Under the pieces are notes generated by a model. That model saw only the letters and a program-made list of their open reading frames with translations. It searched no databases and was not told the origin of the DNA. A stretch of 64,000 nucleotides of DNA from Vibrio sp. qd031 (GTDB lineage Bacteria > Pseudomonadota > Gammaproteobacteria > Enterobacterales > Vibrionaceae), in contig NZ_JXQD01000025.1 of the NCBI RefSeq assembly GCF_002100145.1, positions 778,166 through 842,165 on the forward strand. The letters are read 5' to 3'. Made by a program: the position numbers and the translations under genes. This document shows positions 36,404 to 45,126 of the stretch, piece by piece. Each line of letters starts with the position of its first letter. The stretch's first letter is position 1.

Positions 36404-37831
36404 TTACGCCGGTTGTGGAATAGCTTTTAGGCTATTTTTCGGAGCTGCGATGGTCTTGTAGGTGTTGTACGCCATTAAGAACATGCCAGCTAGGAAAATA
36501 AATCCGCCAATAAAGCGAACCGTGTAATACGGGTAAGAAGCTTGTACTGATTCAACAAAGCTATAAGTCAACGTACCGTCGGCATTTACTGCGCGCCACA
36601 TCAGACCCTGCATAACGCCAGAGATCCACATCGCCACGATATAAAGCACTGTACCGATAGTGGCTAGCCAGAAGTGCACGTTGATTAGGCTAACGGAGTA
36701 CATACGTTCTTGACCGAATAGGCGAGGCACTAAGTGGTACACAGAACCGATAGATACCATGGCTACCCAACCCAATGCGCCAGAGTGTACGTGACCTATG
36801 GTCCAATCCGTGTAGTGAGAAAGTGCGTTCACCGTCTTGATTGACATCATTGGACCTTCAAAGGTCGACATGCCGTAGAAAGACAGTGACACGATGAGGA
36901 ATCGAAGAATTGGATCATAACGGAGTTTATGCCATGCGCCAGACAGCGTCATAATACCGTTGATCATGCCACCCCAAGACGGAGCGAACAGAACCAAAGA
37001 CATCACCATACCTAATGACTGTGTCCAGTCAGGTAGTGCTGTGTAGTGCAGGTGGTGAGGACCCGCCCAGATGTAAAGGGAAACCAATGCCCAGAAGTGA
37101 ACAATGGATAAACGGTATGAATAAACTGGACGCTCAGCCTGCTTGGGTACGAAATAGTACATCATGCCAAGGAAACCCGCAGTAAGTAGGAAACCCACAG
37201 CGTTGTGGCCATACCACCATTGGACCATCGCATCCACAGCACCAGAGTAAATAGAATATGATTTACCTAATGACACAGGTACCGCCATGCTATTTACAAT
37301 ATGCAACACAGCAACAGTAAGGATAAACGCACCGAAGAACCAGTTTGCGACATAAATGTGCGAAGTTTTTCGTTTAATTAGTGTTCCGAAGAACACCACC
37401 GCGTATGAAACCCATACCAATGCAATTGCGATATCGATTGGCCACTCAAGTTCCGCATACTCTTTACCAGAAGTGAAACCGAGGGGTAGGGTGATTGCTG
37501 CCGCTAGGATGATGGCTTGCCATCCCCAGAACGTAAAGGCAACCAGTGGACCACCAAATAGGCGGGTTTGACAGGTTCTTTGCACCACATAGTAAGAGGT
37601 GGCAAAAAGGGCACTAGTACCAAACGCGAAAATCACTGCATTGGTATGCAGTGGACGCAATCGGCTGTAAGTTAACCACGGCGTATCAAAGTTGAGCTGT
37701 GGCCATACGAGTTGAGCGGCGATTAAACACCCAACTGCCATTCCGACAATACCCCACAAAATGGTGACAAGGGTAAATTGACGTACGACAGTATAGTTGT
37801 AGCTTTGTTCAAGCTGCGCTTCTTGGCTCAT
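36404..37831 (-). CDS. ccoN: cbb3 oxidase catalytic subunit CcoN
   Basis: The heme-copper oxygen-reducing, proton-pumping subunit (475 residues) of the high-affinity terminal oxidase. It has 12 membrane segments with the conserved histidine sites in [55 protein letters not shown] and [15 protein letters not shown]. The ATG at 37831 is preferred over the ATG six bases earlier because the GGAAG sequence is then spaced seven bases away. I found no good FNR box in the 270-bp upstream gap, although Fnr control is usual. Confidence 0.96.
   Translation of the reverse strand: MSQEAQLEQSYNYTVVRQFTLVTILWGIVGMAVGCLIAAQLVWPQLNFDTPWLTYSRLRPLHTNAVIFAFGTSALFATSYYVVQRTCQTRLFGGPLVAFTFWGWQAIILAAAITLPLGFTSGKEYAELEWPIDIAIALVWVSYAVVFFGTLIKRKTSHIYVANWFFGAFILTVAVLHIVNSMAVPVSLGKSYSIYSGAVDAMVQWWYGHNAVGFLLTAGFLGMMYYFVPKQAERPVYSYRLSIVHFWALVSLYIWAGPHHLHYTALPDWTQSLGMVMSLVLFAPSWGGMINGIMTLSGAWHKLRYDPILRFLIVSLSFYGMSTFEGPMMSIKTVNALSHYTDWTIGHVHSGALGWVAMVSIGSVYHLVPRLFGQERMYSVSLINVHFWLATIGTVLYIVAMWISGVMQGLMWRAVNADGTLTYSFVESVQASYPYYTVRFIGGFIFLAGMFLMAYNTYKTIAAPKNSLKAIPQPA
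37484..37491 (+). other. KOPS-like octamer GGGTAGGG
   Basis: Plus-strand match to GGGNAGGG about 4 kb left of, and pointing to, the dif candidate. Confidence 0.5.
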
Positions 37832-38108
37832 TTGCATGCTTCCAATTTCTTATTAACTACACTTTCCAACACGACACTATCATTTGTTTTTATGTCGTAA
37901 TGCCATCCAAACTGTAAAAATGCTGATTTAAGCAGCAAAAACTGACTAAATAATATAATTTTACAAAATCCGTTTTAGAAAAATGGCATTTTCATGCTAA
38001 ATGATACTGGAATTAACAAATCAATGACAGTGGCTTAACCTTACAGTTAATGCGGCATTTACGTTTTATTTCTAAAACTTTGAACTTAGTAACAAAGGAA
38101 CAAAATAT

Positions 38109-38462
38109 ATGGCTGCACAGCCTCTAACACGAGCAAGACTCATACAAATACTCTTGACAATGTTGTTGCTCATTGTTGCATTCGTATGGCGTACCGTCAT
38201 TTTTAGTGATGAACAACTCAATTGTACTGCGCAACAAGTTTGTAACTTAGAGTTTGAACAGCACAAATTGACGTTAAAATGGTCTAAAGTAGGTCTAAAA
38301 TTACAAAGTTCGCAAAAAATAGACTTTTCGGTGACCGCAATAGACGGCCAACCATTGGACCTCACTACTAACCCATCAGAATTGAACTTTACACCCAATA
38401 CCAAGGGGTTGGTGTTGGAATCTGGTCATCAACGACTTACTATTAATCAACTCCCTCAATAA
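38109..38462 (+). CDS. Small inner-membrane-anchored protein of unknown function
   Basis: A 117-residue protein with one N-terminal membrane segment (about 12-32) and a periplasmic domain with two cysteines (NCTAQQVC, about 37-44) that could form a disulfide or bind a metal. AAAGGA precedes the ATG. It lies divergent from ccoN and 12 bp before the FIST gene, so it probably heads that operon. I do not recognise a family; the same position in V. cholerae, as I recall, also holds a small hypothetical gene. Confidence 0.7.
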   Translation: MAAQPLTRARLIQILLTMLLLIVAFVWRTVIFSDEQLNCTAQQVCNLEFEQHKLTLKWSKVGLKLQSSQKIDFSVTAIDGQPLDLTTNPSELNFTPNTKGLVLESGHQRLTINQLPQ

Positions 38463-38474
38463 GGTGATGGTGTA

Positions 38475-39683
38475 ATGGACAATTTAGCCGCATTAATGCC
38501 GCAAGAGTCACACCGTATTTCTGTCAGTGCTCACCCTACAGTAGAACTCGCTGTAGACGAACTTGTAGCCGAGATTGGGCCTATCAGGGCTCAATCCATG
38601 TTGATCTACTACACCCAGCACTATGACGCAAAACGTCTGCAACAACTCCTTCGTGAACACTACCCAAACACCCCAATTCATGGCTGCTCCACTTGTCGCG
38701 GTGTACTGACTAATAAAGGGTTCATTGAAGGCCCTGTTGTTGGGGTGTCTTATACACTAGACCCCCATTTCTCGACCTGTAACGCCATAACGACGTTTGA
38801 CACTATCGATCGAAAAGAGGTTTGTAGCAAAACAACTAAAGCGATTGATAAAGCGATAGAAAAATCAAATCGTCAAGGCGAAGTTCCCGGACTCATATTG
38901 ATGCATGGGACTGTAGGGACAGAAGAAGGTGTCCTTGAATGTATCGACAACTATTTTGGTCTACAGGTTCCTGTATTGGGGGGCACTGCTGCGGACGATT
39001 ATATTGAAGGAAAATGGAGCATTTTCACGCAAGAAAGCGTGGTAACCCAAGGTGTATCCCTCACGTTTATTTATGGCAACGCTAATCTAAATACCTCTTT
39101 TGGGACGGGTTATATCACCACTAGAAAAAATGGTGTCGTTACATCAGCAAACGGGCGATTTGTTCTCACTATAGACGACATGCCCGCAGCGTCAGTGTAT
39201 CGAGCCTGGACAAAGTCGATACTGCACGATGACCAATATCAGGATTTGATGCAACATACAGGTCATGTTCCGCTCGGCGTTCAATACATCAGCAACGAAA
39301 ATGAAATATACTATCACCTGTTTCACCCAGTTCGCTTGTGTGACGATGGTTCCATTGAGCTGTTTGCAGAAATGCCGCAAGGCGTGAATATTAAGTTAAT
39401 GATTGGTAGCCATGAGCATATGGTAGACAGAGTAGCGAGAATTGTCGGCGACGCCAGCGCATCTTTAATGTCGCCACTTGGGCCTTCCGCTTATCTTTCC
39501 ATGTTTTGCGCAGGTTCAATGTATAGCATTTATGACCATTTACCGCATATTGCTAAACAACTAAACGCCACATACAACAACGTACCTTTTTTGTGTCCAT
39601 TTACGTTCGGTGAACAGGGAATGACTGTCGAAGGCAAGAATGCACATGGCAACTTAATGATCTCTACGGTGGCATTTTCTTAG
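38475..39683 (+). CDS. FIST-domain sensor protein (NosP-like)
   Basis: A 402-residue cytoplasmic protein with FIST_N (about 35-225; IHGCSTCRGVLTNKGF, VLGGTAADDYIEGKW) and FIST_C (about 240-380). Some FIST proteins paired with histidine kinases bind heme and sense nitric oxide (NosP); the pairing here with a hybrid kinase in the same operon fits that model. Heme or NO binding is inference, and other FIST proteins may bind amino acids. It stands 13 bp before the kinase gene. Confidence 0.82.
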   Translation: MDNLAALMPQESHRISVSAHPTVELAVDELVAEIGPIRAQSMLIYYTQHYDAKRLQQLLREHYPNTPIHGCSTCRGVLTNKGFIEGPVVGVSYTLDPHFSTCNAITTFDTIDRKEVCSKTTKAIDKAIEKSNRQGEVPGLILMHGTVGTEEGVLECIDNYFGLQVPVLGGTAADDYIEGKWSIFTQESVVTQGVSLTFIYGNANLNTSFGTGYITTRKNGVVTSANGRFVLTIDDMPAASVYRAWTKSILHDDQYQDLMQHTGHVPLGVQYISNENEIYYHLFHPVRLCDDGSIELFAEMPQGVNIKLMIGSHEHMVDRVARIVGDASASLMSPLGPSAYLSMFCAGSMYSIYDHLPHIAKQLNATYNNVPFLCPFTFGEQGMTVEGKNAHGNLMISTVAFS

Positions 39684-39696
39684 AAGGTAACGCAAT

Positions 39697-41436
39697 TTGG
39701 ATAGTCTAAAAGAAAAGTACAATCAAGTTTTGCACGAACTGCAAAGAAGTAGGGCACGTGAGTCGCAATTAATTAAAGAAAACATGATGATACATTCATC
39801 TTTGTCTGCTATCGGCGAAGCGTCAACACCGTCCGAAATCTTTAACCAATTGGTTACTGGCCTTAAAAACTTCATCGAATTCAAAGAAGCGGTCGTCATC
39901 TCTCGAACCAACGCCAACGCTTTTACCACGCTACTATCCACCGACAAAACGCTGTTTACCATTGCTAATTGGCCCATGCAGACAAAATTTGAACGCGTAT
40001 TGAATGGTGAGACGCTTTTTCTGTTTGATAACACGCAAATTCCCGGTCTTTGTCATCACCTGGATACGAAGAAAAGTCTAGTGCTTATGACCGGTGTATC
40101 GTCGACATCAAGCCAATCGATCATATTCCTCATCGACTCTCCTGAGCATCGGTTTTCTCCGCGGTTAAGAGACGCATTGCATCGGCTTAAACCACTTTTT
40201 GAGCGCGCCATGCTCGATTTCGATTATAAAATGCGCCTGCAGACGATGGTTGAGCACCGAACGCTCGCGCTAAACCGAGCTAAACTGGACGCTGAGCAGG
40301 CCAATAAGGCTAAATCAGAGTTTCTCGCCATGATGGGGCACGAACTGCGTACCCCGCTTAATTCTATATTGGGCATGCTTGACATCCTAAAGGTTGAAAA
40401 TCAAGAAGCCAGGTTGCTGCAACTGGCTAATTCCATGGAAGACTCAAGTGAGCTTTTATTGCAATTAATCAATGACTTACTAGACATAACCAAGCTGGAG
40501 CGGGGCACTTTATCGGTTAAATTTAACACTGTAAATCTGCGTGACACCGTCACCAATAGTGCATCGCACTTTCGATCTCAGCTCGAGGCAAAAGGCGTAA
40601 CGCTAGACATCAAATTTTCAGACAACCTCCCAAGCGAATTCATCACTGACAAAAGTCGTTTACAGCAAATATTGTTCAACTTGATTGGCAATGCAACCAA
40701 GTTTACTCACAGAGGAACCATCAAAGTAGTAGCAAAAAAGTCCAATAAACAGATACATTTATCTATTTCTGATACGGGTATTGGCATATCGGAGCAAGAC
40801 CTACAGACCATTTTTAAGCCTTTTGGCCAAGCCGACAATACCTCTACGCGTCAATATGACGGTACAGGGTTGGGGCTATCGATTTCAAAGCAATTGACCG
40901 AATTATTAGGTGGGGCAATTACCGTCACCAGTCAATACGGCGTGGGCAGTACATTTTGCGTCAGTTTACCGTGCGATCATCAATTGAAAGTGAACGAATC
41001 AAACGATTTTGTCGAAACCAGCGATAGCGATGAAATTGACTCACCAACGGTGTTGGTCGTTGATGATAGTGACTCAAATCGATTACTCATTAAGTTAATG
41101 ACTGAAAAACTTGAAGTAAACTGCCATGAAGCCGCGAGCGGTTTTGATGCCGTAGACCTGGTTCAAGAAAAAGGTGTGAACTATTACGATCTGATATTTA
41201 TGGATCTTTCGATGCCGAAAATGGATGGCATTGAAACGACGCAAATCCTCAACACAATGGGCGTTACCGCACCAATCATTGCGTTGACAGCGCACAACGA
41301 CGAAGTTCATAGACAAAAGTGTATGCACGCTAAGATGAGTGGCTTTATGTGTAAGCCTGTGCGACTTAATGAAATTAAACAGGCCCTTATAAACCAACAT
41401 CTTATTTCTGGCAATAATGGTACTACAACCAATTAG
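39697..41436 (+). CDS. vpsS: Hybrid sensor histidine kinase, VpsS-like
   Basis: A 579-residue soluble hybrid kinase. A coiled-coil and GAF-like region (1-185) precedes the HisKA domain with KSEFLAMMGHELRTPLNSILG (phosphorylated His about 217), the ATPase domain (NLIGNATKFT, SDTGIGIS, GTGLGLSISKQL) and a C-terminal receiver (VLVVDDSDSN, phosphoacceptor in FMDLSMPKMDG, KP pair). It has no membrane segment and no HPt domain, so it needs an external phosphotransfer protein; V. cholerae VpsS uses LuxU. A TTG start is supported by AAGGTAAC upstream. The symbol rests on domain layout and on the FIST/cco context. Confidence 0.8.
   Translation: MDSLKEKYNQVLHELQRSRARESQLIKENMMIHSSLSAIGEASTPSEIFNQLVTGLKNFIEFKEAVVISRTNANAFTTLLSTDKTLFTIANWPMQTKFERVLNGETLFLFDNTQIPGLCHHLDTKKSLVLMTGVSSTSSQSIIFLIDSPEHRFSPRLRDALHRLKPLFERAMLDFDYKMRLQTMVEHRTLALNRAKLDAEQANKAKSEFLAMMGHELRTPLNSILGMLDILKVENQEARLLQLANSMEDSSELLLQLINDLLDITKLERGTLSVKFNTVNLRDTVTNSASHFRSQLEAKGVTLDIKFSDNLPSEFITDKSRLQQILFNLIGNATKFTHRGTIKVVAKKSNKQIHLSISDTGIGISEQDLQTIFKPFGQADNTSTRQYDGTGLGLSISKQLTELLGGAITVTSQYGVGSTFCVSLPCDHQLKVNESNDFVETSDSDEIDSPTVLVVDDSDSNRLLIKLMTEKLEVNCHEAASGFDAVDLVQEKGVNYYDLIFMDLSMPKMDGIETTQILNTMGVTAPIIALTAHNDEVHRQKCMHAKMSGFMCKPVRLNEIKQALINQHLISGNNGTTTN
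40541..40553. other. matS site (MatP-binding motif)
   Basis: GTGACACCGTCAC matches GTGACRNYGTCAC exactly. It lies inside the kinase gene, about 1 kb from the dif candidate. Confidence 0.82.
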
Positions 41437-41530
41437 GTTTAATTATCAATCGACCAACATTAATTAAAAGTAGGGATTATAGTGAACAGTGGAGCTGAAG
41501 GTCTAAAACTACAGTATCCACATAAACCAC

Positions 41531-41558
41531 ATTTAACATAATATACATTAAGCGAAAT
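41531..41558 (-). other. dif site candidate (XerCD chromosome-dimer resolution)
   Basis: Read on the minus strand: XerC arm ATTTCGCTTAA, central TGTATA, XerD arm TTATGTTAAAT. The XerD arm and the six central bases are identical to E. coli dif; the XerC arm agrees at 7 of 11 positions. It lies in the 213-bp gap after the hybrid kinase gene, where no other gene is visible. The matP gene is 0.5 kb away and a matS site 1 kb away. In V. cholerae the homologous neighbourhood holds dif1 and the CTX phage insertion (from memory). Confidence 0.82.
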
Positions 41559-41649
41559 TAAGTTTATTGCAAAATACGCCATTTAACTTGTGTATATGAC
41601 TGAATTTGACACACGATTAGCCTAGTAGCCTCTAACTTCAGAGCTTCTA

Positions 41650-41961
41650 CTAAGCTCGGCGTTTACCTTTGGTTTTAGCCACTTGGTGTGGATACACATT
41701 TCTAAAACGTTGTTGAATTTTGTTCGGTACGGATTTGGAGATCACTAATTTGTCGTTGGACTTGCGCTGATACACTTTAATAGTGCCAGTTACGTCATTG
41801 CGTTCAGCGATTTCTTTAAAGTCATGCAGTAACTTAGAACCCACTTGACCTCTTTTCGCAACCAGTTCGCCATTTTTAAACACAAACTTACTGTTTGGGC
41901 GATCGATAAACACCATAAGAAATATTACAACAGCTGCAATTGCAATTGTGGTCATCAACAT
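41650..41961 (-). CDS. DUF3634 family membrane-anchored protein
   Basis: A 103-residue protein with one N-terminal membrane segment (about 3-20) and a strongly basic cytoplasmic domain (KNGELVAKRGQVGSKLLHDFKEIAERNDVTGTIKVYQRK, positions about 29-68). I recognise it as DUF3634 from memory. AGGAATGAAGTT precedes the ATG. It follows matP by 57 bp on the same strand. Function unknown; its position beside dif and matP is shared with other vibrios as far as I recall. Confidence 0.7.
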   Translation of the reverse strand: MLMTTIAIAAVVIFLMVFIDRPNSKFVFKNGELVAKRGQVGSKLLHDFKEIAERNDVTGTIKVYQRKSNDKLVISKSVPNKIQQRFRNVYPHQVAKTKGKRRA

Positions 41962-42018
41962 AACTTCATTCCTCTAACAAGGTAAAACTTGGCAATAGTA
42001 AGCAGACGAAACTGCTCG

Positions 42019-42468
42019 TTAAGGCGCCAATAATTTAGTGAGATCTTCTTTCAGTGACGTGACCGTTTGGCTCGCTTTTTCACTTCGTGATGCTTCTGAC
42101 AAAAGATATTCGATAGCATCAGACAGCGTACAACCAAGCTCATTGGCACGGTGTGACAGCTTTTCCCAAACCTGATAATCCAAATCGATCGACTTTTTCT
42201 TGGTGTGAACTTGCTCGGCATTAAAGTGGCGTTTACGCTTTGCACGTATTGCCTGCTTCAATTTAACATCGAGTTCTGGTGACATATGTTCATCGATCCA
42301 CTCAATGACTTGAGTAGGATCACTTTCGAGCGAACGTAATTCTTCTATGGCCGCTTGCTGAATGCTGGAGTCTATGTGACGAGTAACTGAAACGCCGTCT
42401 TTCCATTTTTTAATCAGGTAGTTCCATTTCCAACCGGATTCTAAATTTTCAAGTTGCTGATACTTCAT
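42019..42468 (-). CDS. matP: Macrodomain Ter protein MatP
   Basis: A 149-residue DNA-binding protein that organises the Ter region by binding matS and linking to ZapB and the divisome. MKYQQLENLESGWKWNYLIKKW and the ARKRHFNAEQVHT-type motif with KKSIDLDYQVW (ribbon-helix-helix) closely follow E. coli MatP. The frame includes an extra GTG codon upstream; the ATG at 42468 is the family start and AAGGA lies before it. A near-matS sequence lies 25 bp upstream. matP and the Lon-like gene are divergent. Confidence 0.96.
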   Translation of the reverse strand: MKYQQLENLESGWKWNYLIKKWKDGVSVTRHIDSSIQQAAIEELRSLESDPTQVIEWIDEHMSPELDVKLKQAIRAKRKRHFNAEQVHTKKKSIDLDYQVWEKLSHRANELGCTLSDAIEYLLSEASRSEKASQTVTSLKEDLTKLLAP

Positions 42469-42492
42469 CACTAATCTTCCTTGAGGTCATGG

Positions 42493-42505
42493 GTGACAGC
42501 GTAAC
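42493..42505. promoter_or_regulatory. Near-matS sequence in the matP upstream region
   Basis: GTGACAGCGTAAC differs from GTGACRNYGTCAC at one position. It lies between the divergent matP and Lon-like genes, 25 bp from the matP start, where MatP binding could affect its own expression. Confidence 0.35.
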
Positions 42506-42644
42506 CCATGTTGTACGATTTCTCAATATTTTGAACCATAAAGTGCCCTAACGATCTCACAAATTTGACGGTTTTTGTCCTTTTACTAGGTAATGCGTCG
42601 CGCTCTGATATACTGTGCGCAAGCTAAAAGGATAAAACACCACA

Positions 42645-44303
42645 ATGCAGTCAATTTCTTGGGAAAAAGTCACTCCTAGTTATCTTCAGTTAACACCGAT
42701 AATCGAAGACGTTTCGTCAATACCTCACACATCATTTGAGCAGCTACAGCCTAGGTTCGCCGCAGCACTATCCGATTTCATAGAGCTCCAGCGCCACTGC
42801 CGTTTAATGTGGGTGTGCGGGCTCGACAACACTCGTTACCGCCAACTAGTAACAGAAGCCGCAAGACGTACGGTGTCATCATCACATCACAACATCGATG
42901 TAATCACCACAGAATCGAGTTCACTGGCACACCTATTTGGGCATTACTCTGTTGCCGAAAATGGCGAAATACTGAACCAAAGCATAGGGTTACTAGAGTC
43001 GCACCCAGAGAGTATTATTGTATTGCCTATCCGAACTCTCATGACAGAACCTGGCGCGTGGGAAAAGATTAAATCGCTAATATTAGGTGAGCCCGTGACT
43101 AAATGTCATTTGCATGGGCCTTCTCTGTCAGCACCAATTACGTATTCTAGCAACGCTAAACTGATCTTTGTTGGCGACCGAACCCAAATCTCCGATGTTG
43201 AGTACCATGATTCGGCGGCTCTGTCTTCAATGACACTGTTTAGCGAGATTGAACTAGAGATTAAATTAGACCAAGACAATGTCGCCCCCTACGTAGGGTG
43301 GTTAAAACACCTTGCGGAGCCTCTTCATATAAGCTTAGCTAATAGTGACGCGGTAACTAAAGTGCTCACCGCAGGCGCTCGCGCGTGTGAAGAACAGCAC
43401 TACACCCCACTGTGCCCAATTTGGATCGAGCGTCTATTGTCGGAGTCATTACTGCAAAGCCAAAACAAGTCAATCTCTGCTTCAGACATTGAAGCAGCTC
43501 TTGCCAAGCGAGCTTATCGTGAGTCTTACCTGGTCAATCGAGCTCTAGACGATATTCTGGATGGTCAGGTCGTAATTAAGACCAAAGGCTCGCAAATTGG
43601 TCAAGTGAATGGTTTGACGGTTGTTGATATCCCAGGCCACCCAGTTAGTTATGGTGAGCCAGCGCGAATTTCGTGTGTGGTCCATTTTGGTGATGGTGAC
43701 ATTGCAGATGTAGAGCGCAAGGCCGATTTAGGCGGTAATTTACACGCTAAAGGTATGATGATCATGCAAGCATACATTAGCAGTGAAATGAAACTTGATG
43801 AGCCTTTACCGTTTTCTGCTTCTATCGTATTTGAGCAATCCTATAGCGAAGTGGATGGCGATAGCGCGTCACTCGCTGAGTTTTGTGCGCTGTCTAGCGC
43901 CTTATCACAATCACCGATCAAGCAGCACATCGCAATAACCGGAGCTATGGATCAATTTGGACAAGTACAAGCCGTAGGCGGCCTTAACGAAAAAATAGAA
44001 GGCTTCTTTTATGTGTGTCATCACCAGGGGCTAACCGGTGAGCAAGGCGTCATTATGCCATCAGCGAATCTGCGTCACTTAGCCTTGCACAAAGACGTTA
44101 TCGAAGCCATTCGCGCAGGACGCTTCCACATTTGGTGTGTCGACAATGTAGACCAAGCGTTAGACATTTTGATTGGCATGCCGTTTAAAAACGCGGAACA
44201 ATCTGTGGTCAATAAAATTGAGGATAGGATCCACCAATTAGATAACCCACACCCATCACAAACTGTGTTACAAAAGTTTAAGCAATGGCTTAAGATGGAC
44301 TGA
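42645..44303 (+). CDS. lonH: Lon-family ATP-independent-type protease (YcbZ/LonH-like)
   Basis: A 552-residue protein with a C-terminal Lon protease domain (about 340-530). The catalytic Ser lies in SEVDGDSASLAEFCALSSAL and the catalytic Lys in AVGGLNEKIEGFFYVC, both intact. The N-terminal half resembles a degenerate AAA region without a clear Walker A motif. It matches E. coli YcbZ, which is likewise between matP and fabA. The substrates are unknown. AAGGA lies upstream of the ATG. Confidence 0.88.
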   Translation: MQSISWEKVTPSYLQLTPIIEDVSSIPHTSFEQLQPRFAAALSDFIELQRHCRLMWVCGLDNTRYRQLVTEAARRTVSSSHHNIDVITTESSSLAHLFGHYSVAENGEILNQSIGLLESHPESIIVLPIRTLMTEPGAWEKIKSLILGEPVTKCHLHGPSLSAPITYSSNAKLIFVGDRTQISDVEYHDSAALSSMTLFSEIELEIKLDQDNVAPYVGWLKHLAEPLHISLANSDAVTKVLTAGARACEEQHYTPLCPIWIERLLSESLLQSQNKSISASDIEAALAKRAYRESYLVNRALDDILDGQVVIKTKGSQIGQVNGLTVVDIPGHPVSYGEPARISCVVHFGDGDIADVERKADLGGNLHAKGMMIMQAYISSEMKLDEPLPFSASIVFEQSYSEVDGDSASLAEFCALSSALSQSPIKQHIAITGAMDQFGQVQAVGGLNEKIEGFFYVCHHQGLTGEQGVIMPSANLRHLALHKDVIEAIRAGRFHIWCVDNVDQALDILIGMPFKNAEQSVVNKIEDRIHQLDNPHPSQTVLQKFKQWLKMD

Positions 44304-44315
44304 TCGGAGTTGTTT

Positions 44316-44333
44316 GGCTTACACGTGTTCACT
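44316..44333 (+). promoter_or_regulatory. Possible FabR operator upstream of fabA
   Basis: GGCTTACACGTGTTCACT closely resembles the FabR site AGCGTACACGTGTTCGCT reported upstream of fabA and fabB in enterobacteria (consensus from memory). It lies 36 bp before the fabA start. Confidence 0.5.
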
Positions 44334-44368
44334 AAGATGCCTAAACCCAATATGGAGAAAAGATTACA

Positions 44369-44899
44369 ATGACTCAAAAACCTTGCGATATTGCAAACTC
44401 TTACGACAGAGATGATCTTCTCGCGTCTAGCCGCGGCGAACTATTTGGTCCTCAAGGACCACAATTGCCAGCACCTAATATGCTGATGATGGATCGCGTA
44501 TTGAAGATGTCTCAAACTGAAGGTGATTTTGGCAAAGGCCTTATTGTGGCTGAGCTAGACATTAAGCCAGACCTTTGGTTTTTTGACTGTCACTTCCCAG
44601 GCGACCCAGTCATGCCAGGATGTTTAGGACTTGATGCAATGTGGCAATTAGTGGGTTTTTTCCTTGGTTGGATCGGTGGCGAAGGTAAAGGACGTGCATT
44701 GGGTGTAGGCGAAGTTAAATTTACCGGCCAAGTACTGCCTACTGCCAAAAAAGTCACCTACGAAATTCATATGAAGCGTGTTGTAAATCGTAAACTCGTG
44801 ATGGGTATGGCCGACGGCCGTGTATTGGTCGATGGTAAAGAGATTTACGTCGCCAAAGATCTTAAAGTAGGCCTGTTTAAAGACACATCCGCTTTCTAA
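44369..44899 (+). CDS. fabA: 3-hydroxydecanoyl-ACP dehydratase/isomerase FabA
   Basis: Dehydrates 3-hydroxyacyl-ACP and isomerises trans-2- to cis-3-decenoyl-ACP, the branch point of unsaturated fatty acid synthesis. 176 residues in a hot-dog fold with the catalytic pair H75 and D89 in [37 protein letters not shown] contains the ribosome-binding site. Located between lonH and rmf as in E. coli; a FabR-like site lies upstream and a terminator downstream. Confidence 0.97.
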   Translation: MTQKPCDIANSYDRDDLLASSRGELFGPQGPQLPAPNMLMMDRVLKMSQTEGDFGKGLIVAELDIKPDLWFFDCHFPGDPVMPGCLGLDAMWQLVGFFLGWIGGEGKGRALGVGEVKFTGQVLPTAKKVTYEIHMKRVVNRKLVMGMADGRVLVDGKEIYVAKDLKVGLFKDTSAF

Positions 44900-44920
44900 G
44901 AAACTGATTTTTTGTTTGTA

Positions 44921-44954
44921 AATAGGCCACCTAAAGAAGGTGGCCTATTTTTTT
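44921..44954 (+). terminator. Rho-independent terminator after fabA
   Basis: AATAGGCCACCT pairs with AGGTGGCCTATT around AAAGA, followed by a run of T. Confidence 0.9.
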
Positions 44955-45090
44955 GATTGAATGACTAAGTTCACGTCGACGGTCCTTAGTTAACAGATAA
45001 AATCCCCTAACCCTCTATTTTTAATCACTGCACTTGCTTGTCAATTCAATCCAATAAATCTAGTTATAGTGCGTTATAGGTGTAAGAAAA

Positions 45091-45106
45091 TGGCCCTTTC
45101 GGGCCA
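45091..45106 (-). terminator. Terminator after rmf
   Basis: TGGCCC and GGGCCA pair around a four-base loop, followed on the minus strand by a short T tract. The 538-bp gap between fabA and the DUF3466 gene holds rmf and three terminators; I see nothing else. Confidence 0.65.
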
Positions 45107-45126
45107 AAATACGAAGAGCTGGATAT

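Noticed and set aside
37838..38108. FNR box upstream of ccoN (AATTAACAAATCAA and CTGATTTAAGCAGC examined)
   Set aside because: Only one half site fits in each; matches are too poor to call.
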